Made by a program: the position numbers and the translations under genes | NCBI GenBank assembly: GCA_036245805.1 | Contig: BTRK01000002.1 | Location: 3,778,689 to 3,842,688 of the forward strand | DNA: 64,000 nt | Direction of reading: 5' to 3' | Origin: Pristionchus mayeri | Lineage: Eukaryota; Nematoda; Chromadorea; Rhabditida; Neodiplogasteridae | In this document: piece after piece, positions 34,880 through 46,016 of the stretch | Layout: every line of letters begins with the position of its first letter | Numbering within the stretch: the first letter of the stretch is position 1 | Notes under the pieces: model-generated | The model's database searches: none | What the model saw: the letters and a program-made list of their open reading frames with translations, nothing else | What the model was told of the DNA's origin: nothing

Positions 34880-35399
34880 TCTCCTGAAAGAACAACTGTG
34901 ATTGAGAATAAGGGAAAGAATACAAATATCAAAACAAAAATAACTCTTTCTCATATGATAGCGCAAACTAAGCATTTGAGAGTGAGCGTGTGGCAACGGA
35001 AGTGGACACAATGAGGAATGATTTCCGTACGATATCAACGAAGGAGCGAGTTTATCCGATCGCTTGAACATTAATCGGGGCGGCTAAATTAAGAACGACG
35101 ACATAGTGAGCATGCTCAAATGAGCGAGAAAAAAAACTGTTTAAAAGAACTGTTTCTCTGAAAACTTTCAAATCGTGGCCTCGTCTTTATCACACTATGT
35201 GGACTACGCTACACATTAGACATAGTAGTCCAATTGAAATTTGTAGTGCGTAACCAAATCGACTGTACGGGAACAGGGTTTCACTTTTCTCTTAGAAGAT
35301 TTTCTAAAACCACATCTACAACCGGGTAGTGTCTTCGGAATCTTGGCAATGGGATGAAATTTATATTGTAAATTACAAAATTCCGCGCAAATTTTACGA
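34880..35399. other. Intergenic, nothing recognised
   Basis: Between the decayed four-TM paralogue and the 3' end of the LINE. No supported feature. Confidence 0.4.
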
Positions 35400-38390
35400 T
35401 TTTAACACATTTACATTTAACACATTTAACACATTTATCTAGAGGTCATTAGATTCTCGGGAGATCAGGCGAGAGCTCTGATGTGCATGGTGTTCCAGTT
35501 AGAGCTTCGTGCTTGATTGAGAAAATTTGGACCTGTTGCTTTGCGGAAAGAGTCGCTCCATCTCGTGATTGGGCGGCCGCGGCTCCTCTTTCTCCGCGGA
35601 ATCCATTCGATCACAGATCGGCTCCACTTCCGGCAATCATCATTCGCGATCTTATGCAACCAAAACCATTTCCTTTTCTGAGCAGTGCGAACGAAGTCCT
35701 GAACTCTAGTTGAATCTCGCATCCTCTCATTAGAGACATGATCGAGCACAGTACAGCCAACCATCCAACGTTCCATTTTTCTTTGAGCCACCGATAATCG
35801 ATTCATTTGTGCTTTGGTCAGCGCCCAACATTCACAACCGTAAACCACAGCGGGAAGTATGCAGCCGTTGAAAAGCCGACGTTTATGTGCCATTGGAATA
35901 CCCTTGTTGATAAGAAAAGTGCGGTGTTTGTGGAAAGCACCAAAACCAGCTTGAATGCGTCGGGTGATTTCACAGTCATCATTTCCGCTGACTGCGATTG
36001 CGCTTCCCAAGTAGACCACCTTATCTTGCAATTTTACTACTTTTCCTCCTATTCTTACATCCCTTGGATCAGGCTTGGAACTCATTCCGACAGTTTTATC
36101 GCCATTGAGACCCAATCCCACTGTAGCAAGTACACGCTCTAATTCCCTTCCCATCGTCTGAATCTGTCGTTCATCGTGAGAAATGAGAACTGCATCATCA
36201 GCAAAAAGAATATGGGACAGAAACCGACCATTGATACTTACTCCCTTATTTGCCCAATTTAGCCGACGGAGTGCCATATCTAGAACCGCAGTGAATAGCC
36301 TAGGTGACAAACAATCACCTTGTCGCACACCCCTTCCCACCTTTATGTTGACCTCCTTGCCATTAACCACCACCACATTTCTACTTTCCTGGGAAAGGCT
36401 TGCGAGGAAAGAAACGACTTCCGAGGGAATCCCTTCTAACTCTATCGCCTTGAACACCGCTTCCGTGTATACACTGTCAAAGGCCTTCGAAATGTCTACA
36501 AAAAGCAGATAGATCGGTAGCCTATAGTCGACACAGTGAGCAATGACAGACTTTAGAGTGTGGATAGCTTCAACTGTGGAATGACCACGTCTGAATCCCA
36601 TTTGTTCCCAGCTTCTATTTCCATCCAGTACCGATCCATACCTCTTGTTGAGCAACCCAGTTAGCGCTTTCTGCAAAACAGGAAGCAGACTAATAGGTCT
36701 GTAGTTTTTTGTAAGAGTTGGATCCCCAGATTTTGGTAGAAGAATTGTGCGAGAATCCCCAAATCCCAGAGGAATAGAACCCAAAATGATGTTGTTAAAG
36801 AGATTGGTGAGAGTGGGAACTAACTGATCTACCCCCACTCGGAACATTTCACCTGTGATACCATCCCTTCCCGGAGCTTTGCCTGATTTGAAATACCGAA
36901 GTATTTGAACGACTTCGGCTTCTACGATGGGAACGAAAGGATCCCTTGCTATCTCCTCGCGGTATCCAACCCCTCCATCCCCACTATAGAGAGCATTGTA
37001 GAAAGATTTGAATGCCTCCTCTATGCCCGTTTGAGTGAAGACTAAGTTCCCATTACCGTCCCTAATGCGTGAAATTCTATCCCTCCCAATTGCTAAATTT
37101 CTAGTTGCCCTTTTGTAACTTTTCCCAAGCGCAATGGCCTCGTCTACGTAGGCAAGGAGGGATTTATCCCGGTCGTTTTTAAACGACTCCCTAAGCGCCC
37201 TGTTGATAAGTAACCATTCCACTCGAGGAACCCCCACCGCGTCCATTTTTAGTTCCCTCCTACGAATCAACAAATCCCTGGTCTTTTGGGATAACCTACT
37301 GCTCGGCGGTCTGAACGATGTTGAAATTCTCCCCGCTTCTTGCACTGCCGAGACCACGTTACCGTAATCCAAGCTCGCACCTCTGCGCTTCAATTCTATG
37401 CCTAAGCTGAATTTAAATAAATCGTTGTTGAGGTGCGAGTCCCCCCTTGCCGGTCTATTGCAACCACGACGAAATCTGAATGAGAATGATATGGTAGATC
37501 TAACCAATCGATGATCGGACGAGAAGTCGAACCGATTAACCACTCCCACATCCAGCACCCGAAGACCCTTTGGGAACAGAATGTAGTCTATCTCGTTCTT
37601 AGTGTGCCCATTGGGTGAAACCCATGTGAATTTTCTAGTACCCCGTTTTTGAAAGAAACTGTTACCAACCCGTAGTTGCAACCTCTCGCAGAGATCCACA
37701 ACCATTTGGCCCTTTACATTTCTATTCCCATATCCAAACTTCCCCACTGCACTTTCTCCTGGCTCGCAGTAACCCACTTTCCCATTGAAATCGCCCAGGA
37801 TGACCTTATGCACGAATCGATACCGGTGACTGCCTGAGACTGGTCCGTTGAATCCTCTTTCAACCTCATGGATGAAGTTACTGTACTCGACCATGTCATC
37901 GCAGGCGGGTGCGTAGATCTGGAATAAGCGAATCAGGACCTTATCCGACACCGCTACATCAAGGAAACAGATCCTGGGAGTTAGAACGCAAAATCCGACT
38001 ACCTTCTGCTTTACCTCCCCACTCACGATGAAACCAACTCCAGCAGTACGGTTAGGAAGGCGCGATGAATAATAGAGTCTTCCATTGCTCCACGTGAGAT
38101 CCTTCTCTTCTTCTGTCGATCTTCGAACTTCAGAGAGTCCAACGATGTCCGCCTTGATCTTGCTTAGGGCGTTCTCCAATTCCACGATACGAGCATCCTT
38201 GCATAGCGTTAGGCAGTTGAGCGTAGCCAGCGATAAAACAGCCATGAGCATGGTCATACAATGCCACGGTGACCACTCCGGCTTGGCAAGGGATTCAAAA
38301 ATGACGGAGCGCAAAGCGAACCGACCGGCAGGGAATTCAGCGCCGACTGAGAATGCTGAGAACGCGACTGAGAACGCAAATTCACTTCGA
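35400..38390 (-). mobile_element. RTE-clade non-LTR retrotransposon (LINE), apparently full length
   Basis: One long minus-strand ORF with endonuclease and reverse transcriptase, no separate ORF1, and a very short 3' region (about 60 bp) ending in AT-rich short repeats (TTAAATGTG units, 35404-35437 on the plus strand as ACATTTAAC): the RTE layout. The 5' side has repeated CTCAGTCG-like motifs near 38345-38370. Exact ends and target duplication are not resolved. Confidence 0.9.
35465..38314 (-). CDS. RTE retrotransposon polyprotein: endonuclease and reverse transcriptase
   Basis: 949 aa without a stop. The N-terminal third is an APE-type endonuclease: DIVGLSEVRR (metal-binding Glu), ILGDFNGKVG, NEIDYILF and the final SDHRLV. 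The middle is reverse transcriptase: APGRDGITGEMF, NYRPISLLP, KAFDSVYTEAVF (catalytic Asp, motif A), RQGDCLSPRLF and FADDAVLI (catalytic Asp pair, motif C). The C-terminal region has GCECWALTKAQ and a W/R-rich tail typical of RTE and related LINEs. All catalytic motifs are present, so it may still be active or be very recently inserted. It lies within a zone of decayed four-TM and receptor genes. The first Met may not be the true start, because 40 residues precede the usual endonuclease beginning. Confidence 0.93.
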   Translation of the reverse strand: MRSVIFESLAKPEWSPWHCMTMLMAVLSLATLNCLTLCKDARIVELENALSKIKADIVGLSEVRRSTEEEKDLTWSNGRLYYSSRLPNRTAGVGFIVSGEVKQKVVGFCVLTPRICFLDVAVSDKVLIRLFQIYAPACDDMVEYSNFIHEVERGFNGPVSGSHRYRFVHKVILGDFNGKVGYCEPGESAVGKFGYGNRNVKGQMVVDLCERLQLRVGNSFFQKRGTRKFTWVSPNGHTKNEIDYILFPKGLRVLDVGVVNRFDFSSDHRLVRSTISFSFRFRRGCNRPARGDSHLNNDLFKFSLGIELKRRGASLDYGNVVSAVQEAGRISTSFRPPSSRLSQKTRDLLIRRRELKMDAVGVPRVEWLLINRALRESFKNDRDKSLLAYVDEAIALGKSYKRATRNLAIGRDRISRIRDGNGNLVFTQTGIEEAFKSFYNALYSGDGGVGYREEIARDPFVPIVEAEVVQILRYFKSGKAPGRDGITGEMFRVGVDQLVPTLTNLFNNIILGSIPLGFGDSRTILLPKSGDPTLTKNYRPISLLPVLQKALTGLLNKRYGSVLDGNRSWEQMGFRRGHSTVEAIHTLKSVIAHCVDYRLPIYLLFVDISKAFDSVYTEAVFKAIELEGIPSEVVSFLASLSQESRNVVVVNGKEVNIKVGRGVRQGDCLSPRLFTAVLDMALRRLNWANKGVSINGRFLSHILFADDAVLISHDERQIQTMGRELERVLATVGLGLNGDKTVGMSSKPDPRDVRIGGKVVKLQDKVVYLGSAIAVSGNDDCEITRRIQAGFGAFHKHRTFLINKGIPMAHKRRLFNGCILPAVVYGCECWALTKAQMNRLSVAQRKMERWMVGCTVLDHVSNERMRDSTRVQDFVRTAQKRKWFWLHKIANDDCRKWSRSVIEWIPRRKRSRGRPITRWSDSFRKATGPNFLNQARSSNWNTMHIRALA

Positions 38391-38900
38391 AAATAACTTT
38401 AGATATGAGACTTTCAAATTGTGAGAATGTGAGATTACGCAATTAATTGTAATTGGATGAAAAAACGCATTTCAAAGATATACTGCAAAATTGAGTTTTT
38501 TCTTTGCTTGTTTGTATGTGTTACTTTCTCGATTTTATTTAAACTTAATAAGCTTCGCAAAAAAAATCATAACATCGCTTGTTGCCCCTCACTATAGAAA
38601 ATATCCTGATTATCTGTCATAACTATGCACAGACAAGCATGAATTGATCTTTCAGCGAATTAATTCATGAAGGGTATTAATTTAATTAATTTATGATGAT
38701 AATTGGCGGAAGTTATTAGCATTTATCCAGTGACGATGGTCCTGCTTTTCATTGAGTTCATGGATGAGCAGATTAATTGAGTGTACTTGAATATTGTGCA
38801 CTCGTGTCCTCAAATGCATGAAACTCGATGAAGTTGATTGTTATCTTAACATACTACTAATTTATTCCCTTGAAGATCGTCTATTCACTGATGACTACTG
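38391..38900. other. Intergenic, AT-rich, nothing recognised
   Basis: 5' flank of the LINE. No supported ORF or repeat. Confidence 0.4.
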
Positions 38901-38918
38901 AAGGTCAGCGAACATCAG

Positions 38919-39215
38919 TGATGTACTCTTCCTACCGTACTCCAGTAGTGATGGAATTTTATTTCGATAATCTCGTTAAAAATAATGCGTCACAATTCGT
39001 ATGCAGCCATCGACTGTCACGTTTGTCCAATATCGTGAGTGCAAAGGGGGCGGAGCCAAAGCGTCCTCTCGCAATTAATTTCTGCCCCCGCATTTCTAGA
39101 GAGTACTAGTAAGGGACGAGCGAGATGAAACACCCGTGCACTATAATTCTATCAGGGCCTTTTCTAAGACCCAGAGCAATTTTTGGGGACCTTCCGGCTT
39201 GGAAGGTCAATGTCT
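38919..39215 (+). repeat. Direct repeat, left copy (receptor-tail duplicate)
   Basis: About 300 bp matching 39956-40255 (shared CTACCGTAC, AATCTCGTTAAAAA, GGCGGAGCCA, TTCTAAGACCCAGAG, GACTTGGAAGGTCAA-like words). One frame reads MYSSYRTPVVMEFYFDNLVK here and MYFAYRTQQRSEYYIFNLVK in the other copy. The unit may therefore be the 3' end of a receptor-like gene, duplicated. Confidence 0.55.
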
Positions 39216-39489
39216 CACCAATAGTAGATTACCAGAACGCACTAGCGAGACTCGCCGAGAGCGTGGGGCTGGCTGGTGAGTTAGCATTGTGCGGACTCTC
39301 CTTTTCGGGCACTTGGTTGGATGCTCACCGTCGGATAATGCATGCTTTCGTCAGATGTGAACGCACTGAGAAAGATATCTATTTGCGGCAACACAGCTTA
39401 GTTATTTCGGTCGTGTATGACAAGCATACGTCGTATTACTGAGAACGTTGAATTGAAAGGCGCATCTGAACGGTCGCTTTATTTCGAAA

Positions 39490-40034
39490 TTAAATATATT
39501 CCAGCGGACCCGGTTCGTTTTCGGCGGAATCTACGTGGTCTACATCGTCGTGAGCATACCGCTCAATGTGCTAGCACTTTTTTTGGCATTGATAAATAAA
39601 AAGGAGAGCAAGAAACAAATCTCGGCATATCTCATCACCCCTTTGCTGCAGAGAGGGAAAAATTGTAAATTATAGTTGTTGACTTATTATGCTGGAATAA
39701 TTTCCAAGAGAAAAATGAAACATGTTGATCTTTGCTCTATTCACAGATGATCTCCCAGCAGCGGTTGCTGCACCAGAACCGGACACTAGTGCTGTACGGT
39801 GCTTGCTCCACAGTCGCCCACTTCCTCTGTGCCATTCATCAGATCTACTGGGCATGGGCCTACTTCACCCGCAATGAGTATCATCAGGATATAAGATATC
39901 AAAGGTCGGTCGATGACTTATATTCGTGATCATCCACTCTAACATTCACACCTCATGTACTTTGCCTACCGTACCCAGCAGCGCTCGGAATATTATATCT
40001 TTAATCTCGTTAAAAAGATTCGTCACAATTCGTA
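39490..40034 (+). pseudogene. Serpentine (Srv-like) receptor fragment, TM5-TM6 region
   Basis: 39505-39600 reads FVFGGIYVVYIVVSIPLN then LALFLALINKKESKKQIS, a TM segment followed by a basic loop. 39750-39872, after a CAG acceptor, reads QQRLLHQNRTLVLYGACSTV then AHFLCAIHQIYWAWAYFTRN, matching the order loop-TM6 of Srv-type nematode chemoreceptors by eye. The following stretch to 40034 gives YFAYRTQQRSEYYIFNLVK in one frame but cannot be joined without a stop. No TM1-TM4 exons adjoin. Treated as a broken receptor gene. Confidence 0.35.
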
Positions 40035-40255
40035 AGCTGTCATCGACTGTCAGGTAGGCCCAATATGGGGAGTGCAAAGGGGCGGAGCCATTGCGCTCTC
40101 CTACCACTGTTTTTTTCCCCGGTGCGTATAGAGAGCAGGTGGGGAATAAGAGATCGGGGGAGGGGGACTAAGCGTACAATAATTCGATCAGGGCCTTCTC
40201 TAAGACCCAGAGACCAATTTTTGGAGACCTCCGACTTGGAAGGTCAACAATCGCG
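39956..40255 (+). repeat. Direct repeat, right copy
   Basis: Partner of 38919-39215. The two copies flank the receptor-like exons, consistent with tandem duplication of a receptor gene followed by decay. Confidence 0.55.
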
Positions 40256-41180
40256 GAGCCAAATACGAGTAGAAATTAAATTTCGAATTCCGGGTTGCCG
40301 TATTTTTTACACCATCCCTCGACTGGTGATGTGGTACCGTAGATTAGATATTTTTTTTATATATTTCTGATCATTTTGATATCGAATATATGATTGCATT
40401 GAATGCACGTCAACTTTATCAGCATCATTTCCTTACTCAAGAGATGAAAAATCGCACGACATTTGCAAATGAATGGCGGAAGATCGCGTTAGTAGCACTC
40501 ATCCACCACAATGATCATGTGCATCCGGCAAAACAAATTATGCATCGGCCGTCACTAATGCCTGTAAGCGAGGGCTGCGCAAAGGGGGGAATGCTTACGA
40601 TGTCGTTGGTTCTCGCTCGAAAATGCGGTAAATAACGCTATTAAAATAACCCTCGCTGCGCCTCGCCTCGATTAATTGTGTAATTTCTGCGTAAAATGAG
40701 CGACTTACCATTTTGAACTCATGTTTTGCTAATTTGTTGTTATGTTCTCACAACACTGGCGCTTACAAAAAATCAGACTTACGATCGAAAAGTTTTAAGG
40801 TTTTAACGAACATATCAAGCAATAACAATGGAATATGCTGGAGGGGATTGTATTCCTTGCTTCTCTGGTACACTCTGGTTCGCACTTTGCATCGAGACGG
40901 GCCCTACGGGCACTTGGTACCGGACAATCTGAGCGGCATGAGATATCTCCTCAGCGTGTTCGCGTCTTTTAAGGAAGGAGTAGAAGTTGATGGCGACCTG
41001 AATTGGGCACTAGGTCGGGTGAGAACTATGACGTCATGCAGACGTTGATATATGAAATGCGGCATGATGTCACCGTTTGCATCCGACCCCTGTATTGTGA
41101 AGTGATATATAACATGCATGCAAGCAGGCCAGGCGCCAATGGCTATATGCTCATTTTTACAAATACTTTTTAAAATATTT
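40256..41180. other. Unassigned
   Basis: Several short open frames on both strands, none with recognisable motifs or splice-consistent continuation. Confidence 0.35.
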
Positions 41181-41186
41181 AGGGCT

Positions 41187-41260
41187 CACCTTGCGGAAGT
41201 ATGCGTTCATTACTATTGCCATAATACAGAATGCAAGTCCAGCGTAGATAACTGAATTAT
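41187..41260 (-). pseudogene. Single exon of a four-TM family paralogue
   Basis: Minus strand VIYAGLAFCIMAIVMNAYFRK followed by a GTGAGC donor matches the fourth TM exon of the palindrome gene (AAYVFIICIIAINVYFFK then GTAAT) in length, position of the donor and hydrophobic pattern. No other exon of this copy was identified; a small fold-back element lies immediately upstream. Confidence 0.45.
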
Positions 41261-41318
41261 TGTTTAGTGCGTATTTACAAAGGACACTAACTTGCTCGAG
41301 GGAACTGTATTCCGGGCA

Positions 41319-41621
41319 AAAAGACAGGGACCAATCGAGTCTCCTCAGTTGATGAATACACAAAGGATCGAAGTATTGGAATTTTCAAATGTTCATATTT
41401 TCGGATTATCAACTCGCTTTTACTTCCCAAAACCCAGGTGATGTATTTTGTGTCATTTATTCGGTAATCTACAGAGTCAGATATTCATTTTGAGAAAGCC
41501 CATTTCTGTGATACATAAAAGCGAGTTGATAATCCGAAAATATGAACATTTGAAAATTCCAATACTTCGATCCTTTGTATATTCATCAAATGAGGAGACT
41601 CGATTGGTCCCCGTCTTTTTG
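41319..41621. mobile_element. Fold-back MITE, about 300 bp
   Basis: CAAAAAGACAGGGACCAATC at the left is mirrored by GATTGGTCCCCGTCTTTTTG at the right; arms of about 105 bp pair with few mismatches around a loop of about 90 bp. Confidence 0.85.
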
Positions 41622-42080
41622 CGTGCATTTTTGTCCAGAGGGGTACTTTTTCACGAGGAATCCAATAGAAATAAAAAAACTACGTGCGTGGAAAAAATTT
41701 TCACTACGCAAGTTTTGAAATTTCAAATTTAAAGATTGGGTACGTTGGGTAGCTATGGGTTCACTCTACCGTAACCCACACTGGTCTTTGGTCTTTCTCC
41801 TCGGGGGCGACATTTGCGCAACGGGACATAACTCCCTTCAGGATCATCGTAGAGTGCCCAGATTAGGTAATTTGGGTAGCTATGGGCTCGAATTTGCATT
41901 TGATGCTTTGCATCAAATGCAAATTCGGGATCCTGAGTTTCATCCGGTAGGATTTCGAATTATTCCTACATTTGGTTAATAAATGGTTACAGTACCTCAG
42001 TACTATTCTTCTCGGTCAACTCTACGTTATCGATCTCGTTCTACGAATCATCACAACGCAATGACAATAACCGGGATCAT
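41622..42080. other. Short direct repeats and a hairpin
   Basis: GGGTAGCTATGGG occurs at 41748 and 41875. At 41889-41929 GAATTTGCATTTGATG and CATCAAATGCAAATTC form a near-perfect short-loop stem. No gene recognised. Confidence 0.5.
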
Positions 42081-44098
42081 ATGATGAAACTTCGAGGAAG
42101 TCAGGAGAACACGCTCACGTTTCAAATTCACAGTCGTGCAGCCGAGCGAAAGGTTATTAGCTTGAAACACAGTTATGTTAATTTAGCAGTTTTGGGATTC
42201 AAACTCGGGTACGCCTTCCAACTTCCCAATACTCGTCCGGGTTCCGTCTCGTGGTATAGGGAGCAATTTGAGAATTCGATGGCTATCATGGATCGTGTAG
42301 GTTTATTGTCTAAATTATATCGAAGAATCGTAATTTCACAGTGCGGAAAACCTGATTTATTTATCACGATGACTGGTAACCCTGCATGGCCAGAGATCAC
42401 GAAAAACCTGCTCCCGGGTACCACTTGGCAATCGTGTCCGTTTCTGGTCAATGACGTATTTTATCTGAAGAGCCAGGTTTGGCCTATAAAGCAATTATTT
42501 TTACCAAATATGCATAGGAACTTCTCAATGACATTGTCGTCCATGAATTATTTGGCCCTGTGGTCGCACACTGCTACTCTATTGAGTTTCAGAAGAGAGG
42601 AATGCCTCATTTGCACATGTTGGTTACTCTCAAGGTTCGTTATTTTTTGCCTTATTTGGTTATCCATTCATATATTTATAGGACGGGTTCAAACTCAGCT
42701 CTTCTGATCTCATCGACAAGTACGTATCTGCCACTATTCCTCCCAAACCAGAGAAGGACGATCCACAATTCGACTTGAAGATGCGTTTTCATCAGAATGT
42801 TATTGATCACATGTTGCACACCGCATGCATCGGTTGGTTAACATTTTTTTTTAAATTTCAAGTTTTACAATTTCTATCAGGCAATAGCAAGTCATATTGT
42901 CAAGTCCGACCGGGTTCTCAACAGAATCGCTATTTTTCGAGATGTACTAAGTATTTTCCTATGCCATTCAATACTCACACCAGTACCACCGACGCGGGCA
43001 AGGTATTCATTGAAAACGTATACAAATGATCATTGTGTACAATATAGGTCGAATATCACCGACCAGATGACGGTGTCAAAGTGAAGAAGTCAGTCAATAG
43101 GAACATGGTTAGTTGCATCTTCGTTCTTATGCATTTTCGAAGATTTATTTCGTATAGGTTGATGTCGACAATAGATATGTTGTGCCCTATAATGCTTTCC
43201 TCCTCAATAAATACGGGTGCCATATCAACGTTGAGGCTGTGACCACTGTAGATGTAGTAAAATACATCTACAAGTACATTTACAAAGTTTGATAGGGTTG
43301 CGTATTACTTATTTCAATGTTTACTGTATCAGGGTTTCGATCGGGTGCTTATGTCATTCATCGAATGCTCTCAAGTTGATGATGGAGCTGGTGGCAAAGC
43401 ACCTCGCACCACAGTTCACTCGCATGCTGATGCCTCCACTGCCGTGATAGCTCCACGTGGTGTCCAAGCTACCAATAAGCAATGGAAGCATATGATGGAA
43501 CGGACGGATCGGGTTCATAAGCAGGTTTCATTATGATTCCGCCAACTTATTAGAAAACTAATTTTAAGCAAAACATCAAAGCGCCCAATGGCGAAAAGCT
43601 CGTTTCCTACGACGAAGCTGTAATGGTTGAGGCATTCCGTTTCATGACTTCTTCCGAAGCTGCGTGGATCATTCAGAAGAATCCTCTATCCCATCTCTCT
43701 CACTGTGTAACCTATTATTTTATGTGATGTCCCATGAAAAATTATAATATTTTAGGTCGTAAATCTATCGGTTCATGCAGAAGGAGAGATGCCTGTCTTC
43801 TTCCGATCCGGTGAAGAGAGCAACATGATGGAACGGGTAAGATTTGAGATTCTTGTTTTACTATTTTCCTTTTTTTCATTACCCAATTTTATAGGTGGAG
43901 AAGAAGCAGTACATGTACTATAAGTGGGAGAAGACAAGGGAGAAGTATCATTGGGTGCCGTACACTAACAACATGGAGGAGAAGAACATTGTTCGGGTTC
44001 GCCCTGTAAATCCCCGATTTACCGAAGCATTTGCAACTCGATTACTTGCCATGCACCAGAAGGGACCCTGCTCGTGGGAGGAGCTACGAATCGGTTAG
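42081..44098 (+). pseudogene. Helitron Rep domain, intron-bearing, helicase missing
   Basis: A series of exons spells the Helitron replication initiator (HUH endonuclease): LAVLGFKLGYAFQLPNT, SWYREQFENSMAIMD, KPDLFITMTGNPAWPEI, then ELFGPVVAHCYSIEFQKRG with the HUH-motif histidines in MPHLHMLVTLK (42599-42632), then VRPGSQQNRYFSRCTKYF, VDVDNRYVVPYNAFLLNKYG, CHINVEAV...VKYIYKYIYK, SSEAAWIIQKNPLSHLSH and KYHWVPYTNN...RFTEAFATRLLAMHQKG. Short introns (40-60 bp, GT...CAG) separate them, for example at 42297-42341 and 42473-42513. Rep is followed in autonomous Helitrons by a PIF1-type helicase. None of its motifs appears after 44098, and the N-terminal zinc-finger part is also missing. It is thus a truncated Helitron. 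Confidence 0.8.
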
Positions 44099-46016
44099 TT
44101 TTCTAAATTGCAATTCGTTCACCAATATCATATCATATCATATCATATTTATCCTGACGTCAGGCACAATGGTCCTGCAGGAGGGTGACTTCAGTGTGGA
44201 GGGAATGGGGATCTTCGGTCTCAGAGCGTCGTTAGGTCAAGGGATGGGATCTTCTTTGGCTTCTCTGGTCAACTGTAGGGACGATCGTGACGGATCTCCG
44301 TTGAGCATCGAAGTAGATCATCCTGCCGCCGAACACCTGACTTGCGCCGGTAAGGAACTCACAACGCAGACAGCGGGGCTTTCTTGACGGTAGATCACTC
44401 GATACAATGGGAATCCGTCCGTGCTCCTCATCTTGAAGTGTACCGTCTTAAGTCGACGGGCACCTCTATCGAACCGCTCATCACGCAGCCAAGGCACTCG
44501 GGTTACTCGATAACCAAATTGAATTCGAAGTCTGTCTGGCCGAAGCGAGGAATTACCGATTTCCCAATCGACTTCGTGCTCTCTTCGCAACGATACTCGT
44601 GTTCGGATGAGTTGCCAATCCGGGGAAGCTATGGGATGACAACTACGAGTGGTTCCTCGATCGACTGTCCTTTTCTTTGATTTAGGAGACCCTTATGGGG
44701 CACGAATTTTTTCACTAAAAGTTGGTTCCAGGGGTAACTTTTCACAAGGGAATCTAATAATCATAATTAAAATGACACACATTGAAACACCTTTTCAGGA
44801 CATAAATTTTGAAAATTCAAAGGGCCACAACTTTTTTTGTAGATGAGCTAGCTTTTCACTTCCAACAGTAAAAATGCTTATATCGTCGAGTTCTTTCAGG
44901 ATTACTATATATGTATGGGATTTGGATCAACCGTTCACAATTTACAAAAACCGACCTCAGCGATGAGGCGCGCCACAGAAAATCAGGGGTCAGAGATACG
45001 GCTTCCTAAGGACGATTTTCGAACTTTACGTGAAAAGCTACCCCTAGGGGCATCTTAAAATCAACACTTTATTTGTTTGCTGTACGGCCTCTGGTCAGTT
45101 CTCTCAGATAGTCACTCATATACCCGTTGGGAGCGCTTTCACTATCAAGCAACACGTTTGTTTTATTTTTAAGCAATATTTTTTGTCCATTGCTTCACCG
45201 TTTTTCCATTAGGGGTGACACAATCTCAATGGAGCGCCTTTCGCTGGAGACTCGATCTGTAACTTGGAAGTCGTTTCATTCGGTCATGTTCCGAAAAACA
45301 GAACCCGTACAACTACCTGTCTACAGTGGAGAAATGCTTCTTCGGCTGCCTCACTAATATTAGAGCCGCTCAAACACCGCCAGTCTCAATTCCCCTTTCT
45401 CGTCTTCTCGCCCTCTCTCTCTCTGTTGCTATGCAAGAGATATCAGGGTACATACGTGCGGAAGGAAGGGAAATGAACTGAAATAGGGCGAGAGGAGTGA
45501 AGGAATGAGAAAACGAGAAGGGATAAATGGCGGATACTACACTTTGCGCGGCAGTACGCTTTCGATTGAGGCTATAGTAGGAACAATATTGCATATATTT
45601 CCAAGCATCCGCGTTCTACGTTCGTTGAACTTCATCTCAGGGTTGCATGATCAGTTATTCTATGTGCATGTGATACGACTCGATAATGAGGAAAAGCGGC
45701 ACTACACTTGATATTACGCATTGTTCATCTGAGATGCGTAATATCTTGTGAATTGCGCCTCTGTCCTTCCCGTGCTAACTATGTCTACTCTAATTATGGT
45801 GACTGGGAATACCCTGGACATTGATAGATTCTAGGATGGGAAGATGGTCAATCTCACTTTCTTACGCTCCAGATAATGTCTAAGCAATCGTATTTTTCGT
45901 GTTTAATAGTTTTACCTTTGACGAGAGTGCAGGGGAGCCAATCTGATAAAAGGAGAGGAAATTGAGTGATTTCCCGGAAATTATTGCGATATGGTGCGAG
46001 AAGGGAGGAGAACATA
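44099..46016. other. Unassigned, with a dispersed repeat fragment
   Basis: A short (ATCAT)n run lies at about 44130-44150. 44935-45080 (AAAACCGACCTCAGCGATGA-like... to TGCTGTACGG) is a diverged copy of 52625-52775, so it is repeat-derived. Open frames at 44031-44700 carry no recognised motif. 45400-45420 is CT-rich. Confidence 0.4.

Noticed and set aside
35483..36512. Plus-strand ORFs of 76, 111 and 109 aa
   Set aside because: They lie antisense within the RTE reverse-transcriptase ORF and have no independent support.
44150..44690. Helitron helicase continuation or host gene
   Set aside because: Open frames exist but no Walker or PIF1 motif could be found in any of them; left unassigned.
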